Below the pieces are notes generated by a model, which worked only from the letters and a program-made list of their open reading frames with translations, made no database searches and had not been told where the DNA came from. Positions 31,546 through 43,499 of a stretch of 64,000 nucleotides of DNA are shown here, in pieces (position 1 is the first letter of the stretch; each line of letters opens with the position of its first letter). The stretch covers positions 119,283,131 through 119,347,130 of the forward strand of contig CM019825.1 in the NCBI GenBank assembly GCA_009763385.1. Reading direction: 5' to 3'. Both the position numbers and the translations under genes were made by a program. The stretch is from Coix lacryma-jobi var. lacryma-jobi (lineage: Eukaryota; Streptophyta; Magnoliopsida; Poales; Poaceae).

Positions 31546-34032
31546 ATGGAGCAAGGTTCCGCCTCCCGGACGGCTTGGGCAGATCTGACTGATGACGACC
31601 TGCCGCCGGCGCTTGAGCTCTTCGCCGACTCCGGAAGCCTTCTCAGGGAGGTCCTCGCCCGTGGTCCTGGTGGGAGAGTCGCCATCAGTGACTCGGAGGA
31701 CTACTCCGATACGGAGTCAAGCTTGTCCGCTTCGTCCACCTCGCCGGCGCCGGCGTCCGTCCATGGCAAAGAGGTGGCTGTGCCGCGGCGCCCCCGGCAC
31801 CCCACTCGCCTGCATCGGAAGAGGTGCCGAAGGGGGGCTTCATGGATGCTGCGCGGCGCTCCTACAGATCCCCGCAACGAACCCCCCCTCGCGGTCCCTT
31901 CAGCATGGCGGTCCCCCCAGAGGCGTGGCTCGCCGCCGGCCTCCCACCCGCCGCGTGCGGTTGACCGCCCGGACCATGAAGGCTTCTACCAAGTGCGCAG
32001 CCGTCGCCGCTACCCTCCGAGGTCACCACGACCCGTGCCGCCAGAGCTCAACGGGTTGTGCTTCAACTGCCTCCAGGCGGGCCATGTCAAGGCCTCCTGC
32101 CAACTGCCCCCGCGCTGCTACAACTGCTGGGACAGGAGCACCATGCTTCTGCCTCCTCCCTGCCGGCGTCCGGACCGCTCGCCGGTTCCAAGCGTCGTCA
32201 TACTCAGACACGGGTGCGGGAGTGCCGCCCACCGCCGCGGCCGCATCGTCGTAATTCTGCGGACACTGTCTCTGGCGGATCTATGAACATCGGGCGCTCT
32301 CCCTCGGTGCCGCGCTGCTGTGCACCGCCTTCGCCGCCGCCGCAACGCCAGTCGCCGCCGCCTTCGGAGCCTCCATTGCCACCACCTCCGCCACCTCGCT
32401 TCCGCCTTCACGTGGACCGCGCCTGTGTGTTGGCGTCTCGTCCTGGCGGCCCCCTGATGCCTCTGGTCTGGCGACCGTGGAGGCGTACGTCGCTCGCCAG
32501 TGTCAGTGCCTTCTGTTTCCGTGTCATTGTGGGCATGCGGTGGATTCCCCTGCACGCGCGCAATGTGGCCACGGCCCAGGCGGTCCTTGGGAAGTGTTGT
32601 TGTAGGATCGAGCTCACGCAGCTGTGGGATACGCCAGACGACGACGACCGCGAGCTATTCGTCTCAGCATGGTGCTGGCACCCGAACCTCATCGAGGAGA
32701 CGAAGGTGATATTCATTCCAGAGCCCAGTGTCCTTGGTTTCCATGACGAGGGGCGGACTTCGGTGTTGGGGCTGCGCCATGCTGTCTGTGTGCGCCTCGT
32801 CGCATATCAAGACTGGGGCACCCCCCTGCCTCCCCTGGCGATTAGGGTGGTGATCATGGTGGCGGTGTTGGGAATGATGGCCCACCTTCTGATGACTCGG
32901 TTCAGGATATCGAGCGTTCGGAGGACTTCAATCCCACGCCGCGTCGTGACAGCGACGATAGCGACTCTGCCTCTTCTGCGTGCCACGGCTATGGACGTAG
33001 CCACCAACTGACATCTCCGCCTCAGCTTTCCATCCGCATTGGTGAGGTCTCCTGTCCCCTATGTACAGGCGGCTCTAGGAAGCGCAAGCTCTTCTCCGCC
33101 CCCGCCGCCTCTACTGCGGCCTCTGATGCGTGCAGCGCCTGTTCTCCAGATGGCCGGTCCCCCGGGCGCTGGGCCATGTGGTCTGCGCCGCGCACTCCGT
33201 CCGTACAACCACCCGCCAACAGTGATGACTTACACACTGAGCTATGGTACAGCCGATCGCCTGTGTCGACCGGGCCAGGCGAGGTGGGTCGTCTGCTTCG
33301 ACTAGCGCCAATGCTCCTGCAGGCCGGATGTTCGGCTCATGCCGCGCCACCGACCCCGCGCTCGGACTGGTGGGCGGATTGTGCCTCAACAAAGCTTCAG
33401 TTCCAACAGAGCTGTGGGGGTGACCCCAGTGCGATCGTCCTGGCGGAGTCACCCAGTGTGGGCTGGTGGGTGGACATCGTTGACGTTGAGCTTCGCGGCC
33501 CGACCAAGGCCGGCAGCTCAACCTCCTCTATTGGGGCGTGCTGTGGCCCAGCAAGGACGGGTGCACAGGAGCAAGCGGATGATAGGTCTGCCTCGCCGGA
33601 ACGCCGCGTGCATGACACGCCGATCGGCGCTGACCCCTCGCAAGTGCCATCAGCACCTGCGGATGCAAACTCGGTCAACAGCTTCATCGACTCCCTAAAG
33701 ATACATACCGCTGCAGCAGCCCATTATCATCTCTCCTCCCCGCGCTCACGTGCCCAGGGGCGACGTTCAATGGCTGCCGAAGCGGAGTACGCGTCTTGCG
33801 GCCAAGTCGGCTTTCAGGGACCCGAGGCCAGAGGCTCAGGCCAGGCGGGTGCTCTTGTCCAAGTGGGGTGTAAAGCATGATGTCCTAGGTGCAAGGCTAA
33901 CGGATGCTGAAGTCAGCACAGCGTTCCACGAAGCATTTGCTGTTCCGGCGCCTTTGTCCAGGAAGGAAGCCATGAGGGCCCTTTTCCCGCTGCGTGCGGA
34001 GGACCTGGAACGCGGGGAGGCCAGCTCGGGCT
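31546..34032 (+). pseudogene. LINE ORF1 (RNA-binding, zinc knuckle), frameshifted
   Basis: The ATG at 31546 opens the frame. Near 32050 a CCHC knuckle reads GLCFNCLQAGHVKASC, followed by the start of a second CYNCW knuckle. Later parts lie in other frames: a block near 32560-32700 ending LFVSAWCWHPNLI typical of plant LINE ORF1, a region of Ser/Ala-rich linker, and a C-terminal KRSTRLAAKSAFRDP block near 33765. At least two frameshifts separate these parts. The protein would package LINE RNA. It is inactive in this copy. Confidence 0.8.
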
Positions 34033-34086
34033 AGGTGCCGCGCTCTGCCGCATACCGCACCTGTTTCTGTCGCCCGGTCTTCATCC

Positions 34087-34400
34087 ATGAGTGCCAACCA
34101 TTTGCTTGTCTGCAACGTTAGGGGGGCTTAACTCCCATGCTCGCCGCTTTGCTGTTCGTGACGTCGTGGCCCAACAGCGGGCCTCTTGGACGGTGGCTAA
34201 CCACGCATGTCTTAGTGCCGGTGTGCTTCAGGGGCGGCTTCGACTCCCTGGTTGTGCTAGTTTCCTAGGTTGTCTGGAAGGAACCTAGTGCCAGGACTTT
34301 CGGTGGCGCACCATCTTTGGTAGCCCAGGTGGACGACGAGGTGCTCGAGGAAGCCGAGGGCTGGAGGGCCTCCGGATAAAGGCGTCTGGCTGCCCTGCTG
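34087..34400 (+). pseudogene. LINE ORF2 remnant, catalytic core deleted
   Basis: MSANHLLVCNVRG at 34087 is the characteristic start of the plant LINE endonuclease, and the next frame continues GLNSHARRFAVRDVVAQQ. After about 34200 the sequence changes to a short C-terminal stretch (VAQVDDEVLEEAEGWRASG) found near the end of ORF2. More than 3 kb of the usual ORF2 is therefore missing. Confidence 0.75.
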
Positions 34401-34616
34401 CTGTGTTAGTATAGTGGTTGTTGTCTAGTGCACAATTAGTAGACGCCCAGGGTACAATTGGACAGCACCACCGTTAAAACCGGTGATCTTTGTCATGTGT
34501 TGCTCAAGCCGCTGTGGTCTCTTGCTATCGGATGCTTGACCTTGTTTTAAACTCCCACTCCTCTTAATGAAGCATGTGGCGCGATTCCAAAAAAAAAAAA
34601 ACAGTTTCATAAATTG

Positions 34617-35500
34617 TTTATTGTTGTGAACTGTATCAAACCATATATGCTCTTTCTCCAGAATAATAGTACTTGAGGAAATCACCTCTAAACGGCTCCG
34701 GTTTTTCGTTCAAAATAGCTCTAACTTCTCTACTGTTCATAATATTGAAAAGTATTTGGTACAATCTTTTTGCAAAAAAAACTACTGCTGGAGCTAGCCG
34801 TGTCAAACAAATCTATAATGATGGGATGCCTCATCTGCTTACAGTTGCACATACATAAATGAAGAGCAGAAGAGGAAAGGCAGTTCACTTCATCACATAT
34901 ACCGTTGTCGTTGGAAGACCAGCGACGAGAACAAATATACAAAACCGCGACGGCGTCCGCGCGCAGGGGTTCCCGGTCATCGCCCTGTCAGCCGCCGTTG
35001 CCCCTCAAGGTCAGGAGCCGACTAGTCCGTGGAGGAAAGAAGGCTTCGTTGATCGAACACGTTGGGCCGGGCCTACAGTTAAACACGTCGTAATCCCATG
35101 GCTGGGCCGGTCCACAATTCTCAAACGCTGCCTGTCAATTTGAGACTACACCAAAACAGGAAAAAAAAATTGAAGTCCGGTCGAAATTGACCAATCTATC
35201 TATCTGTTGCTGCACGCGCGTGCGTTAGTAACGATAGGGACGCATGCGCGTTTGGAGGGGTAGCAACACCTATGCGCTTGGAAAGGTATGTTTCTGTCAT
35301 GTATGGTTCTGCTACTTTTTGTTCTCTTGTCTTGCTTCTGTCACGTATGGTTCTCTTGTCTAGCTTTTGAGGTCTAGTTTTCTACTATCTAGATTCGAAA
35401 CTAATAGGTCTTTTGGATTTCTACGAACTATTTTTTTCTCTTTCGGGATAACGGATTTGTGGGAGAAAAAAAGGGCGGGGTGGTTTGACATCCATATGGA
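34617..35500. other. no gene seen
   Basis: Mixed DNA. 34617-34760 continues the MITE-like sequence that the LINE split. I find no coding or terminal-repeat evidence between 34760 and 35500. Confidence 0.5.
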
Positions 35501-35509
35501 TACGAAAGT

Positions 35510-37450
35510 ACTATTTTTAAAATAATATATATTATACATTCCATAATATTTTATACAATATTTTTAATTCAACTATCGTAAAAAAAACTAAAAACGAAGA
35601 GAACATTCTATACATATGTATTTGAAAAAAATAGCTAATATAAAGCAAATATAGCTTTCTTTCTTCAACACTAAAAAATAGTTGTCAATAATACCTAAAA
35701 AAAGATAAGGTAAAAATATATTAAAAAATGAATAAAGTTTTGTTAAACTTTACAGTTGTGTATGTAAAAAAATATAAAATAGTATAAAACATAAAACTTG
35801 ATTTCTAAATTTGAAAATTTTAAATTATGATATTACAAACTTTGTAATGTAATGCTAGATTTAAAAAAACTGATATTCAAATTCATAAACTTTGAACTAC
35901 TTTGTGCTGCTAGGATTGTAGCTTTATATTAAGAATTTTAAAACTTGCAATTATGACATCACAAAATTTATAATTCTAGGTTCAAACACTTTGTGCTATG
36001 ATATTTATAAAAAATTCTATACAACTAGATTTAGAACTTTTCACGATAACATTATAAAACTTTGTACTACTAGGTTAAAAATTTTGTACTTCAAATTTAT
36101 AACACTTTGAACTATCGCAATAGATAAAATTTATACTGCTAGATTTAATACTTTAATTTATCATAGTATAAACTTTTATACTAATAACTCTAAAACTTTA
36201 TACTTAAAAATTATAATATTTAAACAATTATATTATAAACTTTAAACTGCTAGGTTTAAAAGTCGTACATTAGAAAACTTTATACTTCTAAGTTGAAAAC
36301 TTTATGCTAAGAATTTATATTTTAAAAAAATCTACAAAACTTAGTACCGCTAGGTGAAAAACTTTATACTCAGAAATTAAATAAAAACTTTAGATTATAA
36401 CAATATAAACTTTATTCCAATAGCTTTAAAATCAAACAATATAAAATATGACTACAAACTTTAAACTTCAAGGTTCAAAACTTTACACTCAGAATTTATA
36501 TAACTTTCAACTATAACATTACAAACTTTGTATTGCTAAGTTTAGAACGTTACACTTGGAAATTATGAAAAACTTTAAAATATCACATTATAAAACTTTG
36601 TAATAGTAGGTTAAAAACTTTAAACTAACACATTATAAACTTTGTACTACTAGGATGAAAACCTTTTCATATAGAATTGTATAAACTTTGAACTATGATA
36701 TTACAAACTTTGTGCTTTCGAGTTAAAACTTTAAATTATGATACTACAAACATTGCAAAAATTAAATAAAAACTTTAAAGTATCACATTACAGATTTGTA
36801 GTGCTACATTTAAAGGTTTACACCATCATATTATAAACATTGTAATGCTAGGTTAAAGACTTTACACTCAGAATTTATGAAAAAACAAACTATGATATTA
36901 CAAAACTTTGTTACTGCTATAAAAAAGTGTTGCACTGCTAGGCTGTTGTTAAATCTGTATTTTAAAATTTAAATATTTTAATTTTAAATTTATTTTTAAA
37001 ATTAAGAAACTTTATATCGGCACATTTAAAACTTTGTATTTTTAGCTTTAAAAATTTGTAATTATAAACTTTGTATTAGCACATTTAAAATTTTGTATTT
37101 CAAAATTTAAAACTTTATAATTTAAAACTTTATTTTTGAAATACAAGAACTTTATATTAACATGTTCTAAACCTTATATGTCAAGGTTTAAACTTTACAA
37201 TTTCTAACTTTATATTTTAAATGTAGAAACTTTTAGCAACACATTTAAAAATAATATAAACTTTGTACTATTACGTTAACTCTACACCTAAATTTATAAA
37301 CTTTATATTTGTTTCTTTAACTCGGGAGTGAAACTTTATACACCTAAAATGAAAACCTTGTAATTTCAAATTTTGCACTAAGTTTTGAAAACTTTTTACT
37401 ACCACATTTGAAACTTTGTAGACCTAAGTGTAAAACTTTATAATCACATA
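35510..37450. repeat. AT-rich degenerate repeat array, about 1.9 kb
   Basis: Phrases such as ACTTTGTACTACTAGGTT, AAAACTTTATACTCAGAATT and AACTTTAAACTATGATATTA follow one another again and again in the same order with much divergence. By eye the period is about 60-70 bases, giving perhaps 25-30 units. No open frame survives. It looks like an old, decayed tandem array, or the AT-rich interior of a transposon whose ends I could not find. Confidence 0.7.
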
Positions 37451-38786
37451 AATTATCTTAAAATATATCCATCATGGATCTACTTTTGTAGATCTCGTCG
37501 TAATAAAGATAATGGTGCAAACGGAATTAAAAATAGATATGATATGAGAAAGTTATCACATTTTAAAGTAACGTGTTAAAAAAAGCAGATCTGACACACA
37601 ACTTACGTGTCCTCTTTTCTCACTGTTACCCTCGTTACTCGGTCTCCCTCTCCTTATGCCACACGTTTGGCCCTACGCTCGTTACTCGGTCTCGCGCCAC
37701 GCGTCCGTGCGTTGTTGCGTGACGCAGCGCACGCGCGCCCAATAGCAATTTGGCTATGATTGACGCCTAATTTGGTGCCTCCTGCAGTCCTGCTGCTTCA
37801 TCGTCAGATAAACAACTGCACACGGCAGCTTCCCTCGAGTTCTCCATCTCTAACCACCTTCCTTCTCGGCCAGCTTTTAGGCTCGGTGCACGTGCAATTT
37901 CTCTGAACAGAATACTACTTCCGGCATTGGTCGATTAATGTAACAGTGATTGCTGCTTCCGGTCTCCTTCATATTTATTTTTTGCTATCCATTAATTACT
38001 TGTGGGCCAAGTTTTTTCTTTTTCCTATCAAATATTGGTTTTTCTTTGGGTCATCCATTAAAGACGCAGAATTTTACAGTAGTATGCGTAGTTTTTCTGA
38101 TTTATTGTGGTGGTTGGCCTCAAGAACTCCGGTTCATTGAAGAAGTAAAAGGTGGACTAGTAGAGTAATTTTTATGAATGAATCAGCACGAGACTATGCC
38201 AAATTCATTGAGGAAAGAAGAGTAAATGAACCGGAAAGCCTTTAAAGAACTCGTACCAGCAAATTCTTCTTTGGATCCAGCAAAATCACATGTCAACATT
38301 TGGTGAGCCATTTTTTAGAAACATGAATAAAGCCCCCAATGCATGCTACTTCCTTTGTCCTAACTTATATGATGTTTTGGTATTTTTAGAGTTATTTATA
38401 ACTTTAGAGCATCTCCACAAGTCTTTCTAAAATTTTCTATCTAAATTATCATTTAGAGAGTTATTTGCATAAAATCGCTTTCTATATTTTTTTTTTACTT
38501 TTCGTTACAATTTTTCTATATCTTATGGGCAATTTAAAGAGTCATTCTTTTTTTCTATTTTTAACTAGCAAGAAATATGGAATATGATCTAAATAACCAA
38601 ATAAGAAGTTATTGGGAAGATTTTGCGCATCAAATTTTACATTCCTTGGAGTTGCTCTTAAAGCACTCATAATGACTGACTCATAAGCTAGCTCTAGGTA
38701 TTTTTTATATTTTAATTAAAGAGAGAGAGAAACTAGATCTTGATCAAAAGGTAGACTCATACACATGTTCTAAGATCATGTAACTA
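37451..38786. other. no gene seen
   Basis: A short GC-rich patch near 37680-37740 sits between AT-rich stretches. I found no recognisable coding, RNA gene or element ends. Confidence 0.5.
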
Positions 38787-39219
38787 TGTGTTTGGTTTGA
38801 GGATAATATGAGATAGGTTGAACCTGACCCAGTTCTGTGAGTTAGGTTGCTTGGCCTGGCCGCAGACATCGCACCCACTATCGTGTTTTGCACTGACCGT
38901 CGTGCTCTCAGGCCCGTGTTGCAGGCCACGTCCTGCATCGGCGACCGCGCTCCCGGCCATGTGCAGGCAACCGCCTCCCGCGCTAGTGGCCGCACTCCTG
39001 GGTCGCGTCCCGTGCTCCCGGCGCGCACCGGCGCCGCACCAGTCGCTCGTTCTACTTCGACCCACATAGTCCACTTGTTTTGGAGGGACGGGGCTGACCT
39101 GCATCTAGGGACATATCCTCCTACTAGATTGGACTCAGGTTCACCCAACCCATGAACCAAACAACAAATTACGTGGGGTCGAACCTGGAATATCTCATCC
39201 CAACTCTAAACCAAACACA
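38787..39219. mobile_element. non-autonomous TIR element with GC-rich interior
   Basis: Imperfect inverted ends start TGTGTTTGGTTTGAG on the left and, read inward, TGTGTTTGGTTTAGAG on the right, both followed by GAGATA nearby. The interior from about 38870 to 39070 is much more GC-rich than its surroundings. The target-site duplication is not clear. No protein is recognised inside. Confidence 0.65.
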
Positions 39220-40253
39220 TGGTAAAAGTGTTAATCATGCTATGAGTAATTGCTAAAACGATTACAACTAGAGAGATTGGTTTAGAGTCAGTAATTGATT
39301 TATATCTGCGGGTGTCTTTGCTATGTATAATAGTGGCTATGAATACAGGCTAGCACTCTTTTTTGTAGTGGTTTTAATAATGATGTAGTAAATCAAATAT
39401 ATATTCCTTTTTGTTTTATTATGTACACTTATATAACAACCAAATGAATACCGAGTCTAACTAGCGGAGGGAGAGGGGAAGAAAAATGAGAATTCCGATT
39501 GCGCTGGAGAGATGGAGAGACAGAGACAGATGCAGATAAGAATCGAAGAGAGCGCGATTCCTAGACTGCGGGCCTTCTCCTCCTCACGTTTGGACCGAGA
39601 CCCAATCAGACGCTCCTCGTGGCACCACGCGTCACGCATCCGACAGAGATTCGTCTCCCCTTCCTCCTCCACGGAGGCACGGACAACCGCGGCGGCTCAG
39701 CGGCACTGCTCACCATAAAATCTCCCGAACGACGCACGCGGCACGAAGGAAGAGGAGAAAAAAAAAACAAGAAAACGAAACAAAAGGAAAGGAAAACAAG
39801 GTAGGCGGTTTCCCGAAGAAACCTCCCGTTCCTCCGCGACCCAGCGACGCCTGCCTGCGCCGCCGTCCGATCCCCCAACCGCCGCCGGTACCGCCTCCTC
39901 CTTATCTCCTTGCCCTGTTTGCTTCCCCCTTTCCTCTCTTTCGCTTCCCCTTTCATCTCTTTGCCTATCCAATCATTGAGCTCGGCCTGAGCTTCAACTA
40001 CCGATTGATTGGTTGCTGCCGTTAGTTAGGTACCCGTGCCTTCTTCTTTTTGCTTGTTGGTTGCTCCTTTCATGTGTTGGATTGCAGTCTGAGCTATTCG
40101 TTTCTTCCCCTTCTTTCTTGCAGCCCGATTCCGGCAGGGGAGCACGCGGTTCGAGCAAATTAGCGCAATAATTTGAGGGCGGCCAGGTTTGAGCTCTGGG
40201 ATCTCGATTCTTCGTAGTAGCTTGGTGGGAGGGCGCCGGATCCAGAGGCCATC
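39220..40253 (+). promoter_or_regulatory. upstream region and leader of the HAD phosphatase gene
   Basis: AT-rich to about 39460, then GC- and purine-rich. An acceptor-like CTTTCTTGCAG ending at 40123 and donor-like GGT sites near 39886 suggest one intron in the 5' untranslated region. No TATA box stands out. Confidence 0.4.
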
Positions 40254-41411
40254 ATGGTTGTCGATACGGTCAGCGCGAGCACCTCCATAATTGCCCCCCA
40301 CCTGTTCGACCACAGGTCCAGGGGCGCCGGCGCCTCCCACCACCACCACCACCTCCGCCGGACGTTCCATGTCGTCTCCTGCCGTCCCCTGCCCACCGCC
40401 TTCGCCGGCCGCCGCCTGGTGGCCCGGGTCACCAGGCAGCCGTCACCGCGCCTCGCCGATTGGCCGGTCAGGGCGCTGGCTATGGGGGTCACAAAGGAGG
40501 CCATCCCTCGCAGGGAGTACCGGAGTATTCCCGGGGACGGTGGCGACTTGGGGGATGTTGGGGTCACCAGCCCCACGCCGTCATGGCCTCCGCAGAACAG
40601 GGCAGATGACCCCAAGCTGCAAAACCCGCTGCTCCGCCTTGAGCGCATGGGCTGCGGGTGGCTCGGCGTCATCTTTGAGTGGGAGGGGGTCATTGTTGAG
40701 GATGATGCCGAATTGGAAAGGCAGGCATGGTTGACCCTGGCACAGGAGGAGGGCAAGTCGCCGCCTCCTGCTTTTGTGTTGCGGAGAGTCGAAGGGATGA
40801 AGAACGAGCAGGCGATTTCTGAGGTTCTCTGCTGGTCTCGGGACCCCTCGGAGCTTAGGAGATTGGCCTTGAGGAAGGAGGAGATTCATAACAGCCTTCG
40901 AGGCGGCTCCTACCACCAGATGAGGAACGGTTCCAGGGAGTTCATGAGCACACTCGCCAATTACAAGATCCCCATCGCTGTGGCCACCACACGCCCACGG
41001 AAGGTTATTGAGGAAGCCATTGAAGCTGTTGGCATGCGCAGCTTCTTTGATGCGGTTGTGGCAGCCGAAGATGTGTACCGGGGCAAGCCTGACCCAGAAA
41101 TGTTTCTGTACGCTGCTCAACTCCTCAGTTTCATCCCGGAGAGGTGCATCGTGTTTGGGAACTCCAATTCGGCAGTGGAAGCAGCACACGATGCCCGTAT
41201 GAAGTGTGTCGCGGTCGCAAGCAAGCACAAAATCTACGAGCTTAGTGCTGCAGACCTTGTAGTGAAGCAACTGGACGAGCTATCTGTCGTTGACCTGAAG
41301 AACCTCGCTGATATTGAGTCCCCGGAGTTTGGCATGGAACCTGAACCAGAGATGGAGGAGGAAGCATCCCCACCATCGACGTCTGTGGGTGTAGATGATT
41401 TGTTCTGGTAA
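40254..41411 (+). CDS. chloroplast HAD-type phosphatase, PyrP2-like (riboflavin pathway)
   Basis: A single coding exon of 385 codons. The first 75 residues are rich in Ser, Ala, Arg and His and poor in acids, as in a plastid transit peptide. The rest matches the plant HAD group that includes Arabidopsis At4g11570, reported as 5-amino-6-(5-phosphoribitylamino)uracil phosphatase, a step in plastid riboflavin synthesis (from memory). Landmarks: GVIFEWEGVIVEDD (139-151) at motif I, a helical cap with RRVEGMKNEQAISEVLCWSR, motif II at AVATTRPRK, the motif III lysine in YRGKPDPEMF, and motif IV at CIVFGNSNSAVEAAHD. Motif I has Glu in place of both usual Asp residues, and motif IV has Asn. No disruption was seen. 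Confidence 0.82.
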   Translation: MVVDTVSASTSIIAPHLFDHRSRGAGASHHHHHLRRTFHVVSCRPLPTAFAGRRLVARVTRQPSPRLADWPVRALAMGVTKEAIPRREYRSIPGDGGDLGDVGVTSPTPSWPPQNRADDPKLQNPLLRLERMGCGWLGVIFEWEGVIVEDDAELERQAWLTLAQEEGKSPPPAFVLRRVEGMKNEQAISEVLCWSRDPSELRRLALRKEEIHNSLRGGSYHQMRNGSREFMSTLANYKIPIAVATTRPRKVIEEAIEAVGMRSFFDAVVAAEDVYRGKPDPEMFLYAAQLLSFIPERCIVFGNSNSAVEAAHDARMKCVAVASKHKIYELSAADLVVKQLDELSVVDLKNLADIESPEFGMEPEPEMEEEASPPSTSVGVDDLFW

Positions 41412-43036
41412 GAGGCCAGATTGTACATTTGATTGATTCCTCTCCTGCACAGTTGTATTATTGTCAACTGTCATAGCGATCAGAAAGAAGGGCTTATCAT
41501 CCTTCTGTAATCAGTAGAATGTGATATGTAAAAATGTTGTTTAGAGCTCACACACTGTATATATACTCAGAAAGAAACCAGGGAACTGAATATATGAATC
41601 AAGACATTTGAAACTGCAGTTCCTGAAACAATGTATAACACCACTCGGTTTCTGTTGCCGAATCAGTATTCCAGATGCTCTTTATATTGTTCTCTGCAGT
41701 CTTCTTGTCAAATTTTGTGATTGAAACCGCACTTGTTGGAAAGAATTCATATTTGATTATTTGTAGCTGCACAGTTTGCTCGCCATTGTGGATGTTTTGA
41801 TTGGCATGGTGGCTTTCTTTAGGAGTTCTTCCTTACTAAAGCATATTAGTTCTCTTCTTCTAAATTCGTACTGATAGCTCTGCATACAACGATTCCACAG
41901 CTGAAGATGTATGTTACCTGAGAACTTACTTTTGAGAAGTTGTTGCCTGAGAATTTATTTTTGATTTAATTTAGAACTCACCAAGGTACAAGGTGTCAGC
42001 TCAGGATAAGGAGACTGTTATGCATATGCTGGATTTGGTCTCTGGTGAGTTGATCAACTGAATGGAACTAAAATTAGCCTTGTTAAAGTATTGATGTGCA
42101 GTGCACCCGTGCTGCTTGTGCACTGCACGTGATATGCTAGAATTCAGCGATATGCACTGCTGCATCCTGAGTGAAGGCTTGTGAAGCGGTACAGTTACAT
42201 TACTCTCTCCTGAACCAAGGGCTTGTTTAGATTCTAAATCTTTACATTTTAAATATTTTAGCTATAAATTTTACAACCTATAATTTTACAAGTGTACATA
42301 TTTAGTTGGTTGTAAATTTTTACGTGAATTGTTGCAAACAAGATTGTATAATTGACCTACACGAGCTCCGTAGCAATGTACTCCGTAGTAGCTGGATATG
42401 CAGGCGTGTTTTCTGGAATTGTGATTGCTTGTCCCAACAAATCATTGACGCGGCAAATGCGATGATGGCACGGCAAATGCAATGATGAGGCTAACAGTTA
42501 TCTAATCGTCCAGTCCAACATGTTGTTTACTTGTCGGGAGCTTGAAGGATAAGTAATACATATGGAAGCAAAGCAACCGAAGCTCAAAGTCTAAAGCAGA
42601 AGCAACAACCAACAGTATGACGGTTGGCTGAGCTAGTGCTCTCTTTGCCCCGGATGCGTGTTCACTGACTCATTGTTGAGGTTGATCCAGTCCAGTTACC
42701 TACAACAGAGTATTGCATGGTGATTTTTTTGAGACTCAATTACAGACGCACACCTTTATTATGAACGTATGTACGCACATGCTATCCTTATAAGCATTTT
42801 TGAAGAACCGAGTTTGAACCGACAAATTTCAAGATTGACGAAGTTATCATAGGTGTCTTGTTGTCGACGGGTACATCAAAAATAGCGCCGTTAAATCCTA
42901 AAATAAGTCCAAGAAAATACGAACACTCATGTCAAGTCATGAACCTAAACCTGGATAGACAAGTTCCACCACCCAGCTGTGTTATGCTCAGTTCGCTATT
43001 TTTTTCTTGAATACGCAAAAGATTTACGTATCATTG
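41412..43036. other. intergenic, no gene seen
   Basis: The first 300 bases are the probable 3' untranslated region of the HAD gene. A half MITE-like sequence starting GGGCTTGTTTAGATTC is near 42229. No coding signal was found in the remainder. Confidence 0.5.
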
Positions 43037-43499
43037 TACTCCTTCCGTTTTTTTATAGTGACGTATTTGGTTTGGCTCCACATACCAAGGAGGAGATTTA
43101 CTCTAAGCAATTACCTCCTCGTTTCTAGGGTAAAGTCGTTTTTAACTCTTCGATTCCTGGAATTAGCATGCACCCATCTCTCTCTGCATGGCTGCATGCA
43201 AACTACGAGGCATTTTTTTGACTGTTAGCTCTGTAAGGAAAATGGACCTCGGACCATTTAACTTCGGATTTTAGTGTTCGATGAACAACATAATCAAATT
43301 GGACTAATGCGTTTGCAAGTGTTTGTTTTATAGTCCAATAGGGTGCAAATGTGACTTGGACAAAGGCTACGTGGTGATCCGATTATCAACACCTCAAGCA
43401 AGACATTAGAAGCTCAGTAGAAGACCCCCAAGATCAAGCAATGTCCAAGACACAAGAATGGAACCAAGACGGCGCAAGAAATCGCAAAGAAACGAAGAA

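Larger units (their letters stand above)
31366..34600 (+). mobile_element. L1-type LINE, internally deleted, with poly-A and 16-bp duplication
   Basis: The 16-bp direct repeat ACAGTTTCATAAATTG flanks it (31350-31365 and 34601-34616), and a run of about 13 A precedes the right copy. This is the signature of target-primed reverse transcription. It contains a nearly full-length ORF1, the first few dozen codons of ORF2 with the endonuclease start, then jumps to an ORF2 C-terminal stretch and the 3' end. The catalytic endonuclease and reverse transcriptase are missing, so it must have been mobilised in trans or deleted later. Confidence 0.92.

Noticed and set aside
42229..42350. Sequence starting GGGCTTGTTTAGATTC, like a MITE end
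   Set aside because: I could not find a matching inverted end or a duplication, so no element is called.
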